A stretch of 64,000 nucleotides of DNA from an uncultured beta proteobacterium (GCA_903886275.1 CAISLN010000038.1:1-64000), one strand, 5' to 3'. Numbered from the stretch's first letter, positions 27,625-36,863 are shown. The notes: generated by a model not told the origin, from the letters alone. Made by a program: numbers and translations.

Positions 27625-27685
27625 CCCGCTCACAAGTTAGCAACGTCGGATCGCGCGAACAGCAGCGCAGGCTGATGCTGCAATA

Positions 27686-28069
27686 ATGCGAGCGATGTTC
27701 TCCCTGCAATCGTCCCTGCGAAAGGCCCACTACATCGCCCGCTTCATGCTGGTGTGGTTTGCCTTGTCCCTGGGTGTGGCGATTGCCGCACCGCTGGTGC
27801 ATCCGCAGGCACTGCAACTGGTCTGCACGGCCTCGGGCAGCATCAAGGCGATTGCCATCGGCGAGGAGGTACAGGGCAACAGCGCCAGCCACCACACGCT
27901 GGACTGCCCGCTGTGTGCTGTACTGGGCGCACCGCCGCCGCTGGACATGGTTTTCTTTAGCGCCGCCGCGCCACAGGCTCTTGCGCTGCCGCTGCGCGAC
28001 ACGGACCCTGCGGCCGCACAGAACTCTGCCGCGCCGCCGCCGGCGCGTGGCCCACCCGCACAGGCCTGA
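27686..28069 (+). CDS. DUF2946 family protein
   Basis: The 127-residue protein has an N-terminal membrane/signal segment (about 18-38), the CPLC motif in LDCPLCAVLGAPPP, and a Pro/Ala-rich tail. DUF2946 proteins accompany copper-handling genes in proteobacteria, and a PCu(A)C copper chaperone gene follows 128 nt downstream. The cysteine pair could bind metal, but this is inference. An internal ATG at 27695 is an alternative start. Confidence 0.8.
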   Translation: MRAMFSLQSSLRKAHYIARFMLVWFALSLGVAIAAPLVHPQALQLVCTASGSIKAIAIGEEVQGNSASHHTLDCPLCAVLGAPPPLDMVFFSAAAPQALALPLRDTDPAAAQNSAAPPPARGPPAQA

Positions 28070-28197
28070 GCCCCGCACGTTCGCGTGCACCGGCCACACA
28101 TTGGCCTTCTGCTGAATTGCGCTCGCCGCGCTGTGGCGCGTCTGAGCCGTCTTCCCTTTTTCCGCCCATCCCTTTGTTCACGCTTTACGAGGTCGCC

Positions 28198-28668
28198 ATG
28201 CGTACTTATCTTTTGCCTTCTACCCTGCGCTGCGTCGCAGCCGCTGGCTTGACCGCCGCCCTGTTGTGCCAGACCGCCATGGCGCAAACCGTGCTGGTGC
28301 AAAACGCCTGGGCCCGCGCCACAGTGCCTGGCCAAATGGCCAGCGGCGCCTTCATGAGCCTGTCGTCCTCCACCGGCTCGCGGCTGAAATCTGTGTCCTC
28401 GCCGGTGGCAGGCGTCTCCCAGGTGCATGAGATGCGCATGGAGGGCGACATCATGAAAATGAAGGCGCTGGAAAACGGCCTGGAGCTTCCTGCCGGCAAG
28501 ACCGTGGAGCTCAAACCCGGCGGTTACCACGTGATGCTGATGGACCTGAAGCTGCCGCTCAAAAAGGACACCACTATCCCCTTGACCCTGGTGTTTGTGG
28601 ATGCCAAGGGTGTGGAGAGCAAGACTGAGCTCACAGTGCCGGTGCGCACCATGGTGCCTATGCACTGA
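28198..28668 (+). CDS. Periplasmic copper chaperone PCu(A)C
   Basis: The 156-residue protein has a signal peptide (about 1-29, cleaved near AMA-QT) and the copper-binding pattern of the family: HEMRMEGDIMKM, with ten residues between the first His and the last Met, then HVM in GGYHVMLMDL. It delivers Cu(I) to cytochrome oxidase or other periplasmic cuproproteins. The upstream DUF2946 gene supports a copper role. The start at 28198 gives the signal peptide; an earlier in-frame ATG adds unconserved residues. Confidence 0.9.
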   Translation: MRTYLLPSTLRCVAAAGLTAALLCQTAMAQTVLVQNAWARATVPGQMASGAFMSLSSSTGSRLKSVSSPVAGVSQVHEMRMEGDIMKMKALENGLELPAGKTVELKPGGYHVMLMDLKLPLKKDTTIPLTLVFVDAKGVESKTELTVPVRTMVPMH

Positions 28669-28688
28669 AGCCCCAGCGCCCGGTCTCC

Positions 28689-29957
28689 TCAGCCAGCGAA
28701 AAACGCCACCCGGTTGCGCCCACCCGCCTTGGCTGCGTACATCGCCGCATCGCCATGCAGCAGCAGCTCGGCAGCATCGGGCTGCCCATTGCCAAACAGG
28801 ACCACGCCTATGCTGGCCGATGCGGCATGGGTGACATGGACCGGCTCTGAAAGGGGGCCCAGCGCATCGAGCTGGTAGGGTGCGGCCAGGCTGAGGCGGA
28901 TTTTTTCGGCCACCTCGGCGGCCAGTTGTCCGGACTTGTGGGCATCGCTGTCGAGTTCGGCCAGCAGCACCACAAACTCGTCGCCACCAAAGCGGGCCAC
29001 GGTGTCCACCTCGCGCACACATTGCACCAGCCGACTGGCAACCTCCTTGAGCATCAGGTCGCCCAACTCATGGCCGTAGCGGTCGTTGAGCGGCTTGAAG
29101 TTGTCCAGGTCCAGAAACAGCAGCGCGCCATATTGTGCGGACCGCTTGCTGCGGGCCAGCGCTTGGCGAATGCGGTTGTTCAGCAGGCGCCGGTTGGCCA
29201 GCCCGGTCAGCGCATCGAAGTAGGCTAGGTAGGCGGTCTCGTCTTCTGCCAACTTGCGTTCGGTGATATCCACGATGGCCATCACCGCCATCTGTGCCTG
29301 CAGCGGGCCGACGCTGACCTGGTACCAGCCACTGCTGCCGTCCTGGCGCCGCTGGCGGATTTCTTCATGCAGGGTCTCGCCCTGGCGCAAGGCGTAGAGA
29401 CAGCGTTCGCCAAAGCCGTCGTAGTCTTTCTGGCTGACGAACAACGCACGCATGGGCAGTCCGGGCAGGGTACGGGCGGTGTAGCCCAGCATGCGGCAGG
29501 CCGCATTGTTGGCCCAGACAACGGTGCGAGCGGCCAGGTCAGCGCGGACCAGGCCGATGAAGTCACTGTCCAGAATCGCCCGCTGTTCCGCCAGCAGCAG
29601 CTCCGTGGCGGTGCGGGATTGGGTCGCCTGGTCTAGCGCCTGTTGCAGCCGCCGCTGCACCTGCAGCAACTGTGCATTGCGCCGGCGTATTCCCCTGGCA
29701 TGCAGGGCCAGTACCGCCAGGCCTACGCTGAGCAGCCCGACCAAGGTCCATTCGCCCCACTCCAATTCTTGGCGCGTGACGTAGACCACTTGCTTGCCTT
29801 GGCTCGGTGCATCGGCCGCTGCGGCCTGCGCTGTGGCCGCTGGCATCTGCTGCTCCAAGACCCGCACGGCCAGACCGTTGCGCATGGCCAGCGCTTGGCC
29901 GACACTGCCTGCAAGCAGCAACCCCACGATCAGCAGGGAGCGTGGCGTGGGCCGCAT
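28689..29957 (-). CDS. Membrane-anchored PAS-GGDEF diguanylate cyclase
   Basis: The 422-residue protein has an N-terminal signal/anchor (about 8-25), a short periplasmic part, a second membrane segment (about 70-88), a coiled stretch, a PAS domain (about 125-235) and a C-terminal GGDEF domain with intact FGGDEFVVLLAEL. It should make c-di-GMP in response to a signal sensed by the periplasmic or PAS part. No RxxD inhibitory site is obvious just before GGDEF. It stands alone on the minus strand between copper and unknown genes. Confidence 0.9.
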   Translation of the reverse strand: MRPTPRSLLIVGLLLAGSVGQALAMRNGLAVRVLEQQMPAATAQAAAADAPSQGKQVVYVTRQELEWGEWTLVGLLSVGLAVLALHARGIRRRNAQLLQVQRRLQQALDQATQSRTATELLLAEQRAILDSDFIGLVRADLAARTVVWANNAACRMLGYTARTLPGLPMRALFVSQKDYDGFGERCLYALRQGETLHEEIRQRRQDGSSGWYQVSVGPLQAQMAVMAIVDITERKLAEDETAYLAYFDALTGLANRRLLNNRIRQALARSKRSAQYGALLFLDLDNFKPLNDRYGHELGDLMLKEVASRLVQCVREVDTVARFGGDEFVVLLAELDSDAHKSGQLAAEVAEKIRLSLAAPYQLDALGPLSEPVHVTHAASASIGVVLFGNGQPDAAELLLHGDAAMYAAKAGGRNRVAFFAG

Positions 29958-29977
29958 GGCAGCTGTGGGCTGGGGCC

Positions 29978-30472
29978 TTAAAAGTCGATAGCCAGTGGCG
30001 TGGGCAGCTTGTCGTCGAGGTACAGGCTGTACTCGTCCCAGATATCGACGCCGTAATGCTCATCGCACAGGGCCTCGATATTGGCCAGGGTGATGAACAG
30101 GGTGCTAAACATGGTGTCGTAGTAAAAGGGCTCGCTGGTGCCTGCGTCCACGTTTTCCTCGTGGTGGTAACCGTGCACCCACACGCGTTTGCCGGCGTAG
30201 CGGGCCTCAAAGGCCGCCTTGCGCTTTTGGTATTCGGCCTCTTCGTACTCGTCGTCGGCCATCTTGTGCAGATGGTAGGCGTTGCCGTGCAGGGGGTGGC
30301 TGGGGTCGAGCTGCAAATCAATGCTTTGCCAGACGGTCGATATTTGGGTTGCCACATTGGCCAGTTGCTCGGGGGTGATATCGCCCTCCCAGTGCACTAC
30401 GTCGATGCAACGGGACTCGCCCACTTCTCCGTCCCAAATGCTGGCGCTGTGTTTCATGGTCTTGCTGTTCAT
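29978..30472 (-). CDS. Conserved-looking protein of unknown function, acidic
   Basis: The 164-residue protein has no signal peptide or membrane segment. It is rich in Asp, Glu, His and Tyr (for example VHGYHHEENVDAG and CDEHYGVDIWDEYSLYLDD). No domain is recognised. The start at 30472 is preceded by AGGAAT; a second Met at 30457 is possible, and a longer frame to 30574 would add unlikely residues. It lies 20 nt upstream of the diguanylate cyclase gene on the same strand, so the two could be cotranscribed. Confidence 0.65.
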   Translation of the reverse strand: MNSKTMKHSASIWDGEVGESRCIDVVHWEGDITPEQLANVATQISTVWQSIDLQLDPSHPLHGNAYHLHKMADDEYEEAEYQKRKAAFEARYAGKRVWVHGYHHEENVDAGTSEPFYYDTMFSTLFITLANIEALCDEHYGVDIWDEYSLYLDDKLPTPLAIDF

Positions 30473-30588
30473 GGGGATGGTATTCCTGGTGACTGGGGTG
30501 ACCCCTATCTTATGTGGCTTTGCACACTTGTGACACCTGCATGAAACGCCCAGATTCCGCGCAACATCAAACAATGAGGAGATCGCAC

Positions 30589-30741
30589 GTGAAACGCCTG
30601 ACCGGACCTCTGTATTTTTGGGTCCTGATCGCCATCCTGATCCTGACCAACTTCAGCGGCAATGGTGTGGCCACGGTGGTGGTGGCGCATTGGAAAAAAG
30701 AGTTGGACCGCGATGCCATGCACGCTGCACTGAAATCCTGA
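30589..30741 (+). CDS. Small single-pass membrane protein, unknown
   Basis: A 50-residue protein starts at GTG 30589, chosen because GAGGAG lies seven nt upstream. It has one hydrophobic helix (PLYFWVLIAILILTNF) and a charged C-terminal tail (HWKKELDRDAMHAALKS). An ATG at 30574 would give 55 residues but has no ribosome-binding site. No family is recognised. The good start signal, helix and basic/acidic ends support a real gene. Confidence 0.55.
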   Translation: MKRLTGPLYFWVLIAILILTNFSGNGVATVVVAHWKKELDRDAMHAALKS

Positions 30742-30765
30742 ACAAACCCCAAGGCTGACCGCCGC

Positions 30766-31602
30766 CTAGCCGCCCGCAGCCTTGTGTGCGCGCTCGTACA
30801 GCGGCATCACCTTGGGCAAATTGGCCTGGATATCGGCAATGCGGGTGCTTCCCGCCGGGTGGGTGGACAGCCATTGCGGCGGTGCGCCCTTGCTGGCAGC
30901 GCCCATCTTCTGCCACAGCGTGACGCCCGCGCGCGGGTCATAGCCGGCCCTTGCGGCCAGCTCCATGCCCACCAGATCAGCCTCGGACTCGTCGGAACGG
31001 CTGAACTCCAGCGTCAGCAACTGGGCGCCGTAATTCGTCACGGTCTGGCCGATCTGGCCCAAGCCGAAAAGTTGGGTGACCAGGCCAACGCCCATGCCGG
31101 TCGCTGCGCTCTTGCCCATGCGTTCGCGCGCATGCTCGCGCAGGGCATGGGCAATCTCATGGCCCATGACCATGGCCACCTCATCGTCGTTCAGTTTCAA
31201 GGTCTTCAAGATGCCGCTGTAGAACGCAATTTTGCCGCCCGGCATGCAGTAGGCATTGATCTGTGTGGAGCCGATCAGGTTGACCTCCCACTGCCATTGT
31301 TTGGCCCGTTCGTTCCAGGGAATGGCAAAGGGAATCAGGCGCTGGGCAATGCCGCGCAGGCGCTTGAGCTGGGCGCTGTCAACCGGAGCCAGGGCCTTTT
31401 TGCTATCGGCCTGCTGCAGCATCTGCGCGTACTGCTGCTGCGCCGAGCGCTCCACCTGGTCGGCCGGCACCAGCTTGGTAAAGGCCGAGTTCTTGCCGAC
31501 GTTGACGCCCTCCTGCGCTACAGCCAGCACAGGCGCGGCCAGCAGCGTGCACAGTGCCAGCAGGCGCAGGCGCCGGTTCAAGAAAAAGTTGCGTGTGTTC
31601 AT
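30766..31602 (-). CDS. M48 family periplasmic metalloprotease
   Basis: The 278-residue protein has a signal peptide (about 1-29, ending VAQEG) and the zinc-protease motif HEIAH in VMGHEIAHALREHARER, with the third ligand in SDESEADLVGM. It resembles LoiP/YcaL-type M48 peptidases of the outer-membrane quality-control group. There is no lipobox, so a soluble periplasmic form is likely. The start at 31602 gives the signal peptide. It is divergent from ampG across 56 nt. Confidence 0.9.
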   Translation of the reverse strand: MNTRNFFLNRRLRLLALCTLLAAPVLAVAQEGVNVGKNSAFTKLVPADQVERSAQQQYAQMLQQADSKKALAPVDSAQLKRLRGIAQRLIPFAIPWNERAKQWQWEVNLIGSTQINAYCMPGGKIAFYSGILKTLKLNDDEVAMVMGHEIAHALREHARERMGKSAATGMGVGLVTQLFGLGQIGQTVTNYGAQLLTLEFSRSDESEADLVGMELAARAGYDPRAGVTLWQKMGAASKGAPPQWLSTHPAGSTRIADIQANLPKVMPLYERAHKAAGG

Positions 31603-31658
31603 AGGATCCGAAGGTAGAGGCCGCAAACAGCAAGTGGCCAGCAAGTATTATTCCCCGC

Positions 31659-33002
31659 ATGACTCCTACAACGCACAGCGAGGCCAGGCCGGCCGACAAA
31701 CCCACATGGGCGCAAACCCTCAAGGTCTATCTGGAGCCGGCCTCGCTGCGCATGCTGTCGCTGGGATTCTCGGCCGGACTGCCCCTGCTGTTGGTGTTTG
31801 GCACGCTGAGCTTTTGGCTGCGCGAGGCCGGGGTGGACCGCAGCACCATCGGCTTCTTGAGCTGGGTCGGCCTGGCCTATGCTTTCAAGTGGGTCTGGTC
31901 GCCGCTGGTGGACCGCATGCCCATCCCCCTGCTGACGCGCTGGATGGGGCGGCGGCGCAGTTGGCTGCTGTTGGCGCAGGCACTGATCATGGGCGGCCTG
32001 GTCAGCATGGCATTCACCGACCCCAAGCTGGCGTTGGCACCCATGGTCTGGTGCGCCATCGCCGTGGCCTTTGGCTCGGCCACGCAGGACATTGCACTGG
32101 ACGCCTTTCGCATCGAGTCGGCCGACAGCGAACACCAAGGCGCCCTGGCCGCCACCTACCAAACCGGCTACCGCCTGGCCATGATCTGGGCCGGCGCTGG
32201 TGCGCTGTGGATTGCCGCCCGCTCAGAGGTGGCAGGTGCTGCGGTCTACCAGCAAGGCGCCTGGCGGACCGCCTATTTGGTGATGGCCTGCAGCATGTTG
32301 CCCGGTGTGCTGACGGTGCTGTTTTCCAAAGAGCCCACGCCGCGCGCCTTGGCGCACGCAAGGAACGCCAGCGAATGGCTGCGCGGTGCGCTGGTGGAGC
32401 CCTTTGCCGAATTCATACGCCGCTACCGCTGGCAAGCCGCACTCATCTTGGCGCTGATCGCCACCTACCGCATCAGCGATGTGGTGATGGGCATCATGGC
32501 CAATCCGTTTTATGTGGACATGGGCTACAGCAAGGACGAGGTCGCCGCTGTGACCAAGGTGTTTGGCGTCATCATGACCTTGGTGGGTGCGTTCATAGGC
32601 GGCGCCATGGCCCTGCGCCTGGGCGTGATGCGGGTGCTGATGCTGGGCGCGGTGCTGAGCGCCGTCAGCAACGTGATGTTCTCCTGGCTGGCGGGTCAAG
32701 GCCACGATGTGAGCAAACTGGTGTTTGTCATCTCGGCCGACAACCTAGCCAGCGGCATTGCATCCTCCGCCTTCATCGCCTACCTGTCCTCGCTGACCAA
32801 TGTGAACTACTCGGCCACCCAGTACGCCATGTTCAGCTCCATGATGCTGTTGCTACCCAAATTTGTGGCCGGCTATTCCGGTGTCTATGTGGACGCCTTT
32901 GGCTATGCGAATTTCTTCACCGCCACCGCCCTGCTGGGTCTGCCGGTGCTGCTGCTGGTGAGCCTGGCCTCGCGCATTGCAACCCAACCCAAAGGCGATT
33001 GA
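31659..33002 (+). CDS. ampG: AmpG-family muropeptide MFS transporter
   Basis: The 447-residue protein has about twelve to fourteen hydrophobic segments and AmpG-like stretches: SLGFSAGLPLLLVFGTLSFWL, WSPLVDRMP and GSATQDIALDAFRIE. AmpG imports anhydro-muropeptides for cell-wall recycling. No ampC or ampR is nearby. The gene is divergent from the M48 protease. Its end is 116 nt before a two-component operon. Confidence 0.9.
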   Translation: MTPTTHSEARPADKPTWAQTLKVYLEPASLRMLSLGFSAGLPLLLVFGTLSFWLREAGVDRSTIGFLSWVGLAYAFKWVWSPLVDRMPIPLLTRWMGRRRSWLLLAQALIMGGLVSMAFTDPKLALAPMVWCAIAVAFGSATQDIALDAFRIESADSEHQGALAATYQTGYRLAMIWAGAGALWIAARSEVAGAAVYQQGAWRTAYLVMACSMLPGVLTVLFSKEPTPRALAHARNASEWLRGALVEPFAEFIRRYRWQAALILALIATYRISDVVMGIMANPFYVDMGYSKDEVAAVTKVFGVIMTLVGAFIGGAMALRLGVMRVLMLGAVLSAVSNVMFSWLAGQGHDVSKLVFVISADNLASGIASSAFIAYLSSLTNVNYSATQYAMFSSMMLLLPKFVAGYSGVYVDAFGYANFFTATALLGLPVLLLVSLASRIATQPKGD

Positions 33003-33047
33003 AAGCGGAGTTCTTAAGGTCGCACAAGCAACGTCACCACTCGCCTG

Positions 33048-33062
33048 TTTACCTATCTTTAC
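33048..33062 (-). promoter_or_regulatory. CpxR-box-like operator upstream of the two-component operon
   Basis: On the minus strand the sequence reads GTAAA-GATAG-GTAAA, an exact match to the CpxR consensus GTAAA-N5-GTAAA. It lies 57 nt before the start of an OmpR/CpxR-type response regulator. Direct repeats on this spacing are typical sites for winged-helix regulator dimers, so autoregulation is likely. Confidence 0.6.
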
Positions 33063-33118
33063 CCCCACTTGAAGTCCGGCAAATTACGGAGTGAAGCGTC
33101 GGCGCTAGACTGCGCAGC

Positions 33119-33838
33119 ATGAGCCAACACCTGCTAATGATTGAAGACGACGCCCGCCTGGCTGCCATGGTGGGCGAGTACCTGGAACAAAACGGCTTCA
33201 CGGTCAGCAAGGCGCCGGACGGCCTGTCCGGCCTTGCCCGCCTGAGCCAGAACGGTGACAACCATCCGCCGGAACTGGTGATTCTGGACCTGATGCTGCC
33301 CGACATCGACGGCCTGGAAGTCTGTCGCCGGGTGCGCGCCCTGCCCACCGGCATGGCACAGACGCCCATCCTCATGCTGACCGCCAAGGGCGACCCGATG
33401 GACCGCATCATTGGCCTGGAGATGGGCGCCGACGATTACCTGCCCAAGCCCTTCGAGCCGCGCGAACTGCTGGCAAGGGTGCGCGCCATTCTGCGGCGCA
33501 GAACCGAAGCACCGAGTCTGGCTGCCAGCAATGTGCTGCGCTTTGGCTCGCTCTGCATAGACCGCGATGCGCGCAGCGTGACCGTGGCCAACGAAACTGC
33601 GGACCTGACCTCGTACCAGTTTGATCTGTTGGTGGCCTTGGCCGAGCGTGCCGGACGGGTGCTGACGCGCGACCAGATCATGGAGGCCGTGCGCGGGCGC
33701 GAGCTGGAGGCCTTTGACCGGTCGATTGACGTGCACATGGGGCGCATACGCGCCGCCATCGAGACCGATCCCAAAGACCCCAAGCGCATCCTGACGGTGC
33801 GCGGCGTCGGCTACGTCTTTGCCCGGCAGCAGGAATGA
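33119..33838 (+). CDS. OmpR/CpxR-family response regulator
   Basis: The 239-residue regulator has a receiver domain (about 4-120, with acidic pair EDD, phospho-Asp in VILDLMLPDIDG, Thr in LMLTAKG and Lys in LPKPFEP) and a winged-helix DNA-binding domain (about 140-235). It overlaps the kinase gene by 4 nt. A CpxR-type box upstream suggests an envelope-stress-like system, but the regulon is unknown. Confidence 0.92.
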   Translation: MSQHLLMIEDDARLAAMVGEYLEQNGFTVSKAPDGLSGLARLSQNGDNHPPELVILDLMLPDIDGLEVCRRVRALPTGMAQTPILMLTAKGDPMDRIIGLEMGADDYLPKPFEPRELLARVRAILRRRTEAPSLAASNVLRFGSLCIDRDARSVTVANETADLTSYQFDLLVALAERAGRVLTRDQIMEAVRGRELEAFDRSIDVHMGRIRAAIETDPKDPKRILTVRGVGYVFARQQE

Positions 33839-35145
33839 GCGCGTCCCGCCAGTCCGATGCGCAGCCTCAAGGAAGGCCCATGGGCCTGTTCCTGCAGAAG
33901 CTGTATGTGCGCATTTGGCTGGCCGTGGTTCTGGCCGTGGCGGTATTGACGCTGCTGGTGGGTTGGGCCTGGCGCATGACGGCCGAGCCGCCGTTGCGCG
34001 AGGTCGTGGTACGCAATGCTGCGGGCGAAATCATAGGCAATGGCCAGGCACGTCTGGCCCGTGGACCGGACGGCCGCAGTTGGCAGCCACGCGCACCTGA
34101 GCCCACAACCGCCAGTGAGCCGTCCGATGGCAATGCAGCCCCTGGCGAGGAGCGTGAACTGGCGCACAGCAAATATGGCAACGGCCCTGAATTCATGGTG
34201 CGCATGGTGGACGGGCGGACCATGCACCTGCACTTACCGCGTCCGCCGAATGCGGCCTGGCGCGCTCCCTTTGGGTTTTTTTGGACGCTGGGACTGGTGG
34301 CAGTGGCGGTGGCGCTGGCGATCTACCCCATTGTGCGGCGCTTGACGCACCGACTCGAAGCCCTGCAACGCAATGTGGAGCGCTGGGGCAATGGCGACCT
34401 GAGCGTGCGCATGCCGACCGGCGGAGGCGACGAGGTCGGCTTTTTAGCCAGCGGCTTTAACAAGGCCGCCGAACAGATCGAGACGCTGGTGAAGACGCGC
34501 GAAGCCCTGCTCGCTTCGCAAAAGTCCCTGCTGGCAAATGCCTCGCACGAACTTCGGTCGCCGCTGACGCGCATCCGCATGGGCCTGGAGCTGATGGGCA
34601 ACGCGGCGGGCTCCACTGCCAAAAATGAGATCTCGCGCAACATCGGTGAGCTCGACCAACTGATTGACGAGATCCTGCTGGCCAGCAGGCTCGACGCCAA
34701 GGAAGCCGACCTGGGCACGGTGGAGTCGGTGGAGCTGGTCGGTCTGGCGGCGGAGGAATGCGCCCGCACCCACGCTGCGCTGGACGTGGAAGTGTCGGCC
34801 GTGCTGGTGCCAGGTGTGGCCAAGCTGCTGCGCCGGGTGGTGCGCAATTTGCTGGAAAATGCCAAGCGCCATGCCGCAGGCGAAGCCACGCTGTCGATAC
34901 GCACGGCCGACGGCTTTGCCCTGATCCAGGTCAGCGACAACGGCCCCGGCGTGCCCGCTGCATTGGCGCAGCGCATCTTCGAGCCCTTTTACCGCCTGCC
35001 CGGCGCCTCCGAGCGCGAGGGGGGTGTGGGTCTGGGCCTGGCGCTGGTGAAGTCCATCACCCTGCGCCACGCCGGCACGGTGAGCTGCCACAACCGCCCC
35101 GAGGGCGGCGCCTGCTTTGAGGTGCGATTGCCACTGGCGGCCTAG
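33835..35145 (+). CDS. Sensor histidine kinase (CpxA/RstB-like)
   Basis: The 436-residue kinase has a membrane helix (about 28-46), a periplasmic domain of about 95 residues, a second helix (about 145-165) and a HAMP domain. The dimerisation His is in NASHELRSPLTR, and the HATPase motifs are RNLLENAKRHA, DNGPGVP and GVGLGLALVKS. It pairs with the overlapping response regulator. Its TAG stop interlocks with that of the convergent ROK gene in CTAG. Confidence 0.92.
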   Translation: MSASRQSDAQPQGRPMGLFLQKLYVRIWLAVVLAVAVLTLLVGWAWRMTAEPPLREVVVRNAAGEIIGNGQARLARGPDGRSWQPRAPEPTTASEPSDGNAAPGEERELAHSKYGNGPEFMVRMVDGRTMHLHLPRPPNAAWRAPFGFFWTLGLVAVAVALAIYPIVRRLTHRLEALQRNVERWGNGDLSVRMPTGGGDEVGFLASGFNKAAEQIETLVKTREALLASQKSLLANASHELRSPLTRIRMGLELMGNAAGSTAKNEISRNIGELDQLIDEILLASRLDAKEADLGTVESVELVGLAAEECARTHAALDVEVSAVLVPGVAKLLRRVVRNLLENAKRHAAGEATLSIRTADGFALIQVSDNGPGVPAALAQRIFEPFYRLPGASEREGGVGLGLALVKSITLRHAGTVSCHNRPEGGACFEVRLPLAA

Positions 35146-36395
35146 GTAACTTTGAGGAAGATATCCCGGTCGGGTGCAAAGTTTTCGTGCAGCGGCAACA
35201 GGGCGCCGCCCAGCGCCCGCGCATCGGAACCCATGCTGCCGGCCACCAAGGTTGCGGGGTACAGACCTTCCCAGTCATAGGTGGCCAAGGCCGCCTGGGT
35301 GCGCTCTATCAGACGCGCCAGCATGGCGCGGGTGAAGGAGCCGTCAATCACCACGGCGTCTATGTCCAGAAAGGCAGTGCCACTGACCACGCATTGCGCC
35401 AAGGCCAGTGAGGCGCTGGCAATCCAGTCGCTGGTAAGCACATCAAAAGGCGCCTGCATGGCGCGCTCGTCGTAAGCCGCAGTGGGGTCCAGGCCCTGCT
35501 CCTGGTAGCGCTGCTCCAGTTCCCACAGCGAGGCGTGCGCAATCAGCTGCTCGGGCAGGCCCTTACCTGTGGACACCTGCAGCGGCAGTGAGGCCACGGC
35601 GCCGGCATTGCCATGCACGCCGCTGTGCAGATGCGAGTTGATGACCAGCCCACCACCGACAAAGGTGTCCACAAACAGGTAGAGAAAACTCTTCAAATCG
35701 CGCCCGCGCCCGGCCACCAGTTCGGCCACGCAGGCCGCCGAGGTGTCCTTGGCAAAACGCACCGGTGCATCGGTGAAAGTCTGCACCTGGGCGCACAGGT
35801 CGATATGGTTCCATTCATCCAACACGGTGGGTGGCAGGCCCAGCATTCTGTGCCAACCACCCAGGTTGAGCGGTGCCGCCAGACCGACACCCACCAAGCG
35901 CAGCGCCAGCGCACCCAGGCCATCCTGAATAGCGGTCATGTGCTTTTTGATGGCGGGCAGCAGGGTCTGTGCATCGGGAAAGGCGTAGGGCATGACCTCG
36001 CGACGGCGCACCGCACCGGTGAAGTCCACCAGCAGCAAATCCGCACTGCGCCGGCCGATCTTGATGCCTAAGGAAAAAGCGCCGTCCGGGTTCAGTGCCA
36101 TCGGTATCGAGGGCTGGCCAATGCGCCCACGCACCGGCTCATGGCGGATCAGCAGCCCATCTTCTTCCAAGCGGGCGGTGATCATGCCAATGGTTTGGGC
36201 GGTAAGGCCGGTAAGACGCGCCAGTTCGGCCTTGGGGCAACTGCCGTTGAGCCGAATCGCCTGCAGCACCACCCGCTCGTTGAACTGGCGCATGCCTACA
36301 TGGTTGGAGCCGCGTGGGCGCAACAACGGGGGCGCGGCCAGACGAGCGCTCACATAGGGTCCGGTGGCGCTGTCTGGCATGTCGAGGCGGATCAT
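35142..36395 (-). CDS. ROK family transcriptional regulator (likely FrcR)
   Basis: The 417-residue protein has an N-terminal winged HTH (about 36-95, VVLQAIRLNGSCPKAELARLTGLT) and a ROK domain. The zinc motif CxCGxxGC of NagC/Mlc-type members is absent: the corresponding region reads HGNAGAVASLPLQVSTGKGL. It lies in the frc-like sugar cluster and overlaps the RbsD/FucU gene by 4 nt, so it probably represses this transporter and responds to its sugar. It may bind the AT-rich sites between frcB and the pfkB-type kinase gene. Confidence 0.88.
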   Translation of the reverse strand: MIRLDMPDSATGPYVSARLAAPPLLRPRGSNHVGMRQFNERVVLQAIRLNGSCPKAELARLTGLTAQTIGMITARLEEDGLLIRHEPVRGRIGQPSIPMALNPDGAFSLGIKIGRRSADLLLVDFTGAVRRREVMPYAFPDAQTLLPAIKKHMTAIQDGLGALALRLVGVGLAAPLNLGGWHRMLGLPPTVLDEWNHIDLCAQVQTFTDAPVRFAKDTSAACVAELVAGRGRDLKSFLYLFVDTFVGGGLVINSHLHSGVHGNAGAVASLPLQVSTGKGLPEQLIAHASLWELEQRYQEQGLDPTAAYDERAMQAPFDVLTSDWIASASLALAQCVVSGTAFLDIDAVVIDGSFTRAMLARLIERTQAALATYDWEGLYPATLVAGSMGSDARALGGALLPLHENFAPDRDIFLKVT

Positions 36396-36844
36396 GGGCG
36401 CAGATTTTCCCCTATGACACCCTTGCGCAGCAGGAAGTTGCCAAAGGGTTGCAACTCGCCGGTCAAGACGATGGCAAAGGCGCTCTTGGTGCGCTCATAA
36501 AAGGCAAAGCGTTCAATCGCTTGGGCACTTTGGCCGGCCAAAAAGGTGGGCTCCAAGTGCGCCAGCACCTCGCGCTGCAGGGCCGAGCGGTAGTCTGCGG
36601 ATTGGCCGCTGACCTGCATAAAGCCCACCGGATGCACTTCGTCTGCCACCAGCGGCAGCAGCGAGGTGATGGCTTGCACGGCACGCGCCATGCCGATGCC
36701 GGGCAGGCGAATGATGGGCTTGCCAGCGGCATAGCGCACAGCAGTGAAGTTGGCATCGGCCAGCACGATGGCATCATCGTGGCCCATTTCCATCAGCAGT
36801 TTGAGCAGCTCCGGCGTTAAAACCGGATCGATTCCCTTGAGCAT
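36392..36844 (-). CDS. RbsD/FucU family sugar mutarotase
   Basis: The 150-residue protein starts MLKGIDPVLTPELLKLLMEMGH, with the catalytic His in MEMGHDDAIVLADANF and the C-terminal FYERTKSAFAIVLTGE. These favour the FucU side of the family. It would interconvert anomers of the sugar brought in by the adjacent ABC transporter. It lies 19 nt after the ATPase gene and overlaps the ROK regulator. Confidence 0.9.
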   Translation of the reverse strand: MLKGIDPVLTPELLKLLMEMGHDDAIVLADANFTAVRYAAGKPIIRLPGIGMARAVQAITSLLPLVADEVHPVGFMQVSGQSADYRSALQREVLAHLEPTFLAGQSAQAIERFAFYERTKSAFAIVLTGELQPFGNFLLRKGVIGENLRP

Positions 36845-36863
36845 TTTTTTGTTCTTCCTAAAG

